The notes below the pieces were generated by a model. It worked only from the letters and a program-made list of their open reading frames with translations. It ran no database searches and had not been told where the DNA came from. DNA of 64,000 nt from Alphaproteobacteria bacterium (GTDB lineage Bacteria; Pseudomonadota; Alphaproteobacteria; Puniceispirillales; Puniceispirillaceae): the NCBI GenBank assembly GCA_022425485.1, contig JAKMFL010000010.1, positions 31,333 to 95,332 on the forward strand, given 5' to 3'. Of the stretch, positions 61,770 through 64,000 are shown piece by piece (the first letter of the stretch is position 1; each line of letters begins with the position of its first letter). The position numbers and the translations under genes were made by a program.

Positions 61770-62894
61770 ATGAGTGAAATTCAGACAACCCATGTAGGCT
61801 CTTTGCCGCGTTCGCAAGAGGTAACAGATCTTCTGTTTGCAAAAGAACAAGGCAAACCGTTTGACCAACAACTATTTGACGAGACCATGGCAGAACATGT
61901 CAATATGCTGGTCAGGCGCCAAAAGGAAGCAGGTATTGATGTGGTTAGTGATGGTGAAACATCAAAAATATCATATGCTACTTATGTCAAAGACCGTTAT
62001 TCTGGCTTTTCAGGAGACAGCCCGCGTAACGCACCAGCAGATTTACAACAATTTCCTGGCTTTTTGCAGCGTCTTTCAGAAAGCGGCGGCACTCCAACCT
62101 ATGCTCGGCCTATGTGTACAGGCGAGATCAAACCCCTTGATAATGGTGAGTTGGATAAGGATATTGCCAATTTGAAAGCGGCTATGGCTGATAATAGCGT
62201 AACGCGTGGTTTTATGAATGCGGCGTCTCCTGGGGTGATATCGCTATTTCTGCAGAATGATTACTATCCAAGCAGGCAGCATTATTTAGAGGCTTTGTCA
62301 GAAGTGATGAAAGCCGAATATAAGGCTATTATTGATGCTGGCCTTGACCTTCAGCTGGACTGCCCTGATTTGGCGTTATCGCGGCATATGTTGTTTGCCG
62401 AGATGAGTGATGATGAATTTGTTCGCGTTGCAGACAGCCATGTTGCCGCGCTAAATCATGCTTTGGAAGGGCTGCCAAAAGAGAAAATCCGAGTGCATAT
62501 TTGCTGGGGAAATTATGAGGGTCCGCATATTTGTGATATTTCTATGGAAAAGGTCTTTCCTGTTCTTATGAATACACATGCCGGTTATGTTCTGTTTGAA
62601 ACATCCAACCCGCGTCACGCCCATGAATGGACAGTATTCAGAGATCGTGCGAGTGAAGTACCTAAGGATAAAATCCTAATTCCTGGTGTTCTGGATAGCA
62701 CAACAAATTTTGTTGAACACCCAGATGTTGTTTCCCAAAGGCTGGAACGGTTTACGTCTGTTTTTGGCGCAAACCGAGTGATGGCAGGGACCGACTGCGG
62801 ATTTGGCACCTTTGCTGGTTTCGGCGCTGTCGATCCAGAAATTGCTTGGGCTAAGCTGAGTGTTCTGCGGCAGGGTGCAAATCGCGCTCTATGA
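61770..62894 (+). CDS. MetE-core family methyltransferase homologue (cobalamin-independent methionine synthase-like)
   Basis: 374 residues from ATG 61770 with AGGAG. This is only the C-terminal catalytic (beta/alpha)8 barrel of MetE: TTHVGSLPRSQEV, DVVSDGETSK, a Zn-ligand segment VHICWGNYEGPH with His and Cys, and VMAGTDCGFGTFA with the second Cys. The N-terminal MetE half is absent. Stand-alone cores can be methyltransferases using other methyl donors or thiol-alkyl transferases such as epoxyalkane:CoM transferase. Here it probably modifies a compound of the cluster. Confidence 0.83.
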   Translation: MSEIQTTHVGSLPRSQEVTDLLFAKEQGKPFDQQLFDETMAEHVNMLVRRQKEAGIDVVSDGETSKISYATYVKDRYSGFSGDSPRNAPADLQQFPGFLQRLSESGGTPTYARPMCTGEIKPLDNGELDKDIANLKAAMADNSVTRGFMNAASPGVISLFLQNDYYPSRQHYLEALSEVMKAEYKAIIDAGLDLQLDCPDLALSRHMLFAEMSDDEFVRVADSHVAALNHALEGLPKEKIRVHICWGNYEGPHICDISMEKVFPVLMNTHAGYVLFETSNPRHAHEWTVFRDRASEVPKDKILIPGVLDSTTNFVEHPDVVSQRLERFTSVFGANRVMAGTDCGFGTFAGFGAVDPEIAWAKLSVLRQGANRAL

Positions 62895-62909
62895 CGGAAA
62901 AAGCCTGAT

Positions 62910-63635
62910 ATGACGGAATTCAACCGCAGCACAGTAGTTTTGCTCCCTGGCATGATGTGCGATGAGCGTCTGTTTGCTTTACAGGCTAAATGGTTGCAGC
63001 AAGAAGCACACAAGCCATTTAATGTAATTATTCCGCGTCTTGATAGTGCAAATTCAATACAGGGCCTAGCGGATAAGATATTGGCAGAAACGCCGTCATT
63101 TTTTGCGCTCTGTGGTTTGTCTATGGGCGGCATTGTGGCTATGGAAATGATGGCACAAGCCCCTAATAGAATAGATCGTCTTGCCCTGATGGATACTAAT
63201 CCGCTTGCCGAAACGGCAGAAGGTGCTCTTAGACGAAACCGGCAAATCAAAGATGTTCAGTCAGGCAGGCTGAAACAGGTGATGTCGGAGGAGATGAAAC
63301 CCCATTATCTGGCTGACACCCCTAACAAGCAAGCTCATCTGGATTTATGTATGGATATGGCTCTATCACTTGGTGATGAGGTGTTTATCTCTCAGTCTGT
63401 AGCGTTGCTTGATCGACCAGATCAAACTGAAACCTTAAGTAAAGTGCGGTGCGAAACATTAATTTTATATGGCAAAGAAGACCGTTTATGCCCGCCTGAA
63501 CGTCATCATTTGATGCGGGACTTAATTCCTCACGCCAGATTAGTAGAGGTTGATGGCGCAGGGCATCTCCCGCCGCTTGAAAAGCCAACTAAGACTGTTG
63601 TTCATTTGTATAACTGGTTGTGTTCTGAAAAGTAG
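62910..63635 (+). CDS. Alpha/beta-hydrolase fold protein
   Basis: 241 residues, 15 bases after the MetE-like gene. The catalytic triad is visible: Ser in CGLSMGGIVAMEM (about 72), Asp in LYGKEDRLCPPE (about 190) and His in DGAGHLPPLEKP (about 217). The oxyanion-hole region is LLPGMMCDERLF. It may cleave an ester or C-C bond in the pathway. It is the last gene of the cluster. Confidence 0.88.
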   Translation: MTEFNRSTVVLLPGMMCDERLFALQAKWLQQEAHKPFNVIIPRLDSANSIQGLADKILAETPSFFALCGLSMGGIVAMEMMAQAPNRIDRLALMDTNPLAETAEGALRRNRQIKDVQSGRLKQVMSEEMKPHYLADTPNKQAHLDLCMDMALSLGDEVFISQSVALLDRPDQTETLSKVRCETLILYGKEDRLCPPERHHLMRDLIPHARLVEVDGAGHLPPLEKPTKTVVHLYNWLCSEK

Positions 63636-63646
63636 AATTATTTATT

Positions 63647-63687
63647 GCGAACCGCGGTCCTCGGCCCTTAGACCTTGAACCTTAGCC
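63647..63687 (-). repeat. Dispersed degenerate repeat, copy C (inverted relative to A and B)
   Basis: On the minus strand it reads GGCTAAGGTT, then GGTCT, then ACCGCGGTT, identical blocks in the same order and near-equal spacing to copy B at 50923-50962. It starts 12 bases after the last gene of the accessory cluster. Confidence 0.6.
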
Positions 63688-63715
63688 GTCTAGACGAGCG
63701 AGCTACTTATTGTCT

Positions 63716-63733
63716 CTATAGTGTTTTCTACAG
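63716..63733. repeat. 18-bp inverted repeat, left arm
   Basis: CTATAGTGTTTTCTACAG. Its exact reverse complement is the right arm at 63884-63901. The arms are 150 bases apart. Confidence 0.95.
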
Positions 63734-63788
63734 GATTTTCTTTTTCATTTTCCATTTTCAAGCTCGCGGCCCTCTCCGTAGTGTTATA

Positions 63789-63848
63789 ACGGGATGAGAA
63801 CGGGATGAGAATTTGCTAATGTTTTCAACACTCATCCCACTCATCCCA
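63789..63848. repeat. Iteron-like direct and inverted repeats
   Basis: ACGGGATGAGA occurs twice in tandem (63789-63799, 63800-63810). CTCATCCCA, complementary to its core, occurs twice in tandem (63831-63839, 63840-63848). The two blocks can fold into a long hairpin nested in the 18-bp inverted repeat. Confidence 0.9.
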
Positions 63849-63883
63849 CCATTTTCAGAAATATTTTTTTCAAAAACTTTTTT

Positions 63884-63901
63884 CTGTAGAAAACACTATA
63901 G
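63884..63901. repeat. 18-bp inverted repeat, right arm
   Basis: CTGTAGAAAACACTATAG, perfect reverse complement of 63716-63733. Confidence 0.95.
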
Positions 63902-63923
63902 GGGCTATTTTGTTCGGGGAAAG

Positions 63924-64000
63924 TTATCCATTTTCACCAGCGCATAGCTTATCAACAAGCTGTTGTATATCATCAGAACGCCAGACAGTAGTATTAGAGC
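63924..64000 (-). CDS. Possible 3' end of an unknown gene (runs off the window)
   Basis: The minus strand is open from the window edge to TAA at 63924 and would end in TTVWRSDDIQQLVDKLCAGE followed by NG. The composition looks protein-like (charged, helical), but only 24 residues are visible and no family can be named. Confidence 0.35.
   Translation of the reverse strand, partial: SNTTVWRSDDIQQLVDKLCAGENG

Larger units (their letters stand above)
63636..64000. other. 365-base non-coding end of the window, repeat-rich
   Basis: Holds copy C of the dispersed repeat (63647-63687), an 18-bp inverted repeat pair (63716-63733 and 63884-63901), duplicated GGGATGAGA units facing inverted copies, and an AT-rich stretch. 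A possible 3' end of a minus-strand gene lies at the edge. Together this looks like a boundary, origin-like or attachment region; the true nature needs the adjoining sequence. Confidence 0.5.

Overview
The window looks like a chromosomal segment of a marine alphaproteobacterium. The order dusB(nifR3)-ntrB-ntrC-ntrY-ntrX-trkA-dat-hfq, the fused ispDF beside pgpA, and the divergent recG / sdhE-mfd pair are all alphaproteobacterial hallmarks. Modest G+C, compact gene packing, two photolyases, many periplasmic-binding-protein transporters and a possible organosulfonate locus fit a surface-ocean SAR116-like (Puniceispirillum-type) bacterium; this placement is inference. No rRNA, convincing tRNA, CRISPR or transposase gene was seen.

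Layout. 0-12.3 kb: isoprenoid genes (ispDF, pgpA edge), dusB, both nitrogen two-component systems (NtrBC, NtrYX), trkA, D-amino-acid transaminase, hfq and an inositol-monophosphatase-family gene. 12.3-20.2 kb: mazG, a DUF502 membrane protein with a histone-like Lys-rich tail, recG, sdhE, mfd. 20.3-26.7 kb: FrnE/DsbA-like and HugZ-like proteins, a GST, a DMT exporter, an FeS-type (6-4) photolyase relative, a class I CPD photolyase and a HIT protein. 27-37.7 kb: a COG4091 SAF-domain dehydrogenase, ppk1-ppx, a HisC-type aminotransferase, an FAA hydrolase followed by a pseudouridine kinase/glycosidase pair, two very small proteins and yaiI.

37.9-48.1 kb: a hydratase, a split ThDP decarboxylase like sulfopyruvate decarboxylase (ComD/ComE), a tripartite tricarboxylate transporter (tctC-B-A), an acylating aldehyde dehydrogenase and AMP-forming CoA ligase like SauS/SauT, and a TauE/SafE exporter. 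Together these suggest sulfolactate/sulfopyruvate or sulfoacetate metabolism. 48.1-51.0 kb: a NIPSNAP gene, a DEAD-box helicase and an unusual non-coding region with degenerate repeats.

51.0-63.6 kb: an accessory block. It holds a HAD protein lacking the catalytic aspartates, then a divergent cluster combining a MalFGK-type ABC importer, four SnoaL/NTF2-like proteins (three of them tandem-domain), a LacI regulator, a bicupin, a MetE-core methyltransferase homologue and an alpha/beta hydrolase. A perfect palindrome lies in its divergent promoter region. I do not recognise this catabolic system. Related degenerate repeats lie in inverted orientation at its two sides, and the last 365 bases carry long inverted repeats and iteron-like repeats.

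A recurring small-scale theme is short tandem repeats (10-16 bp units) placed just after stop codons, at six or more sites.
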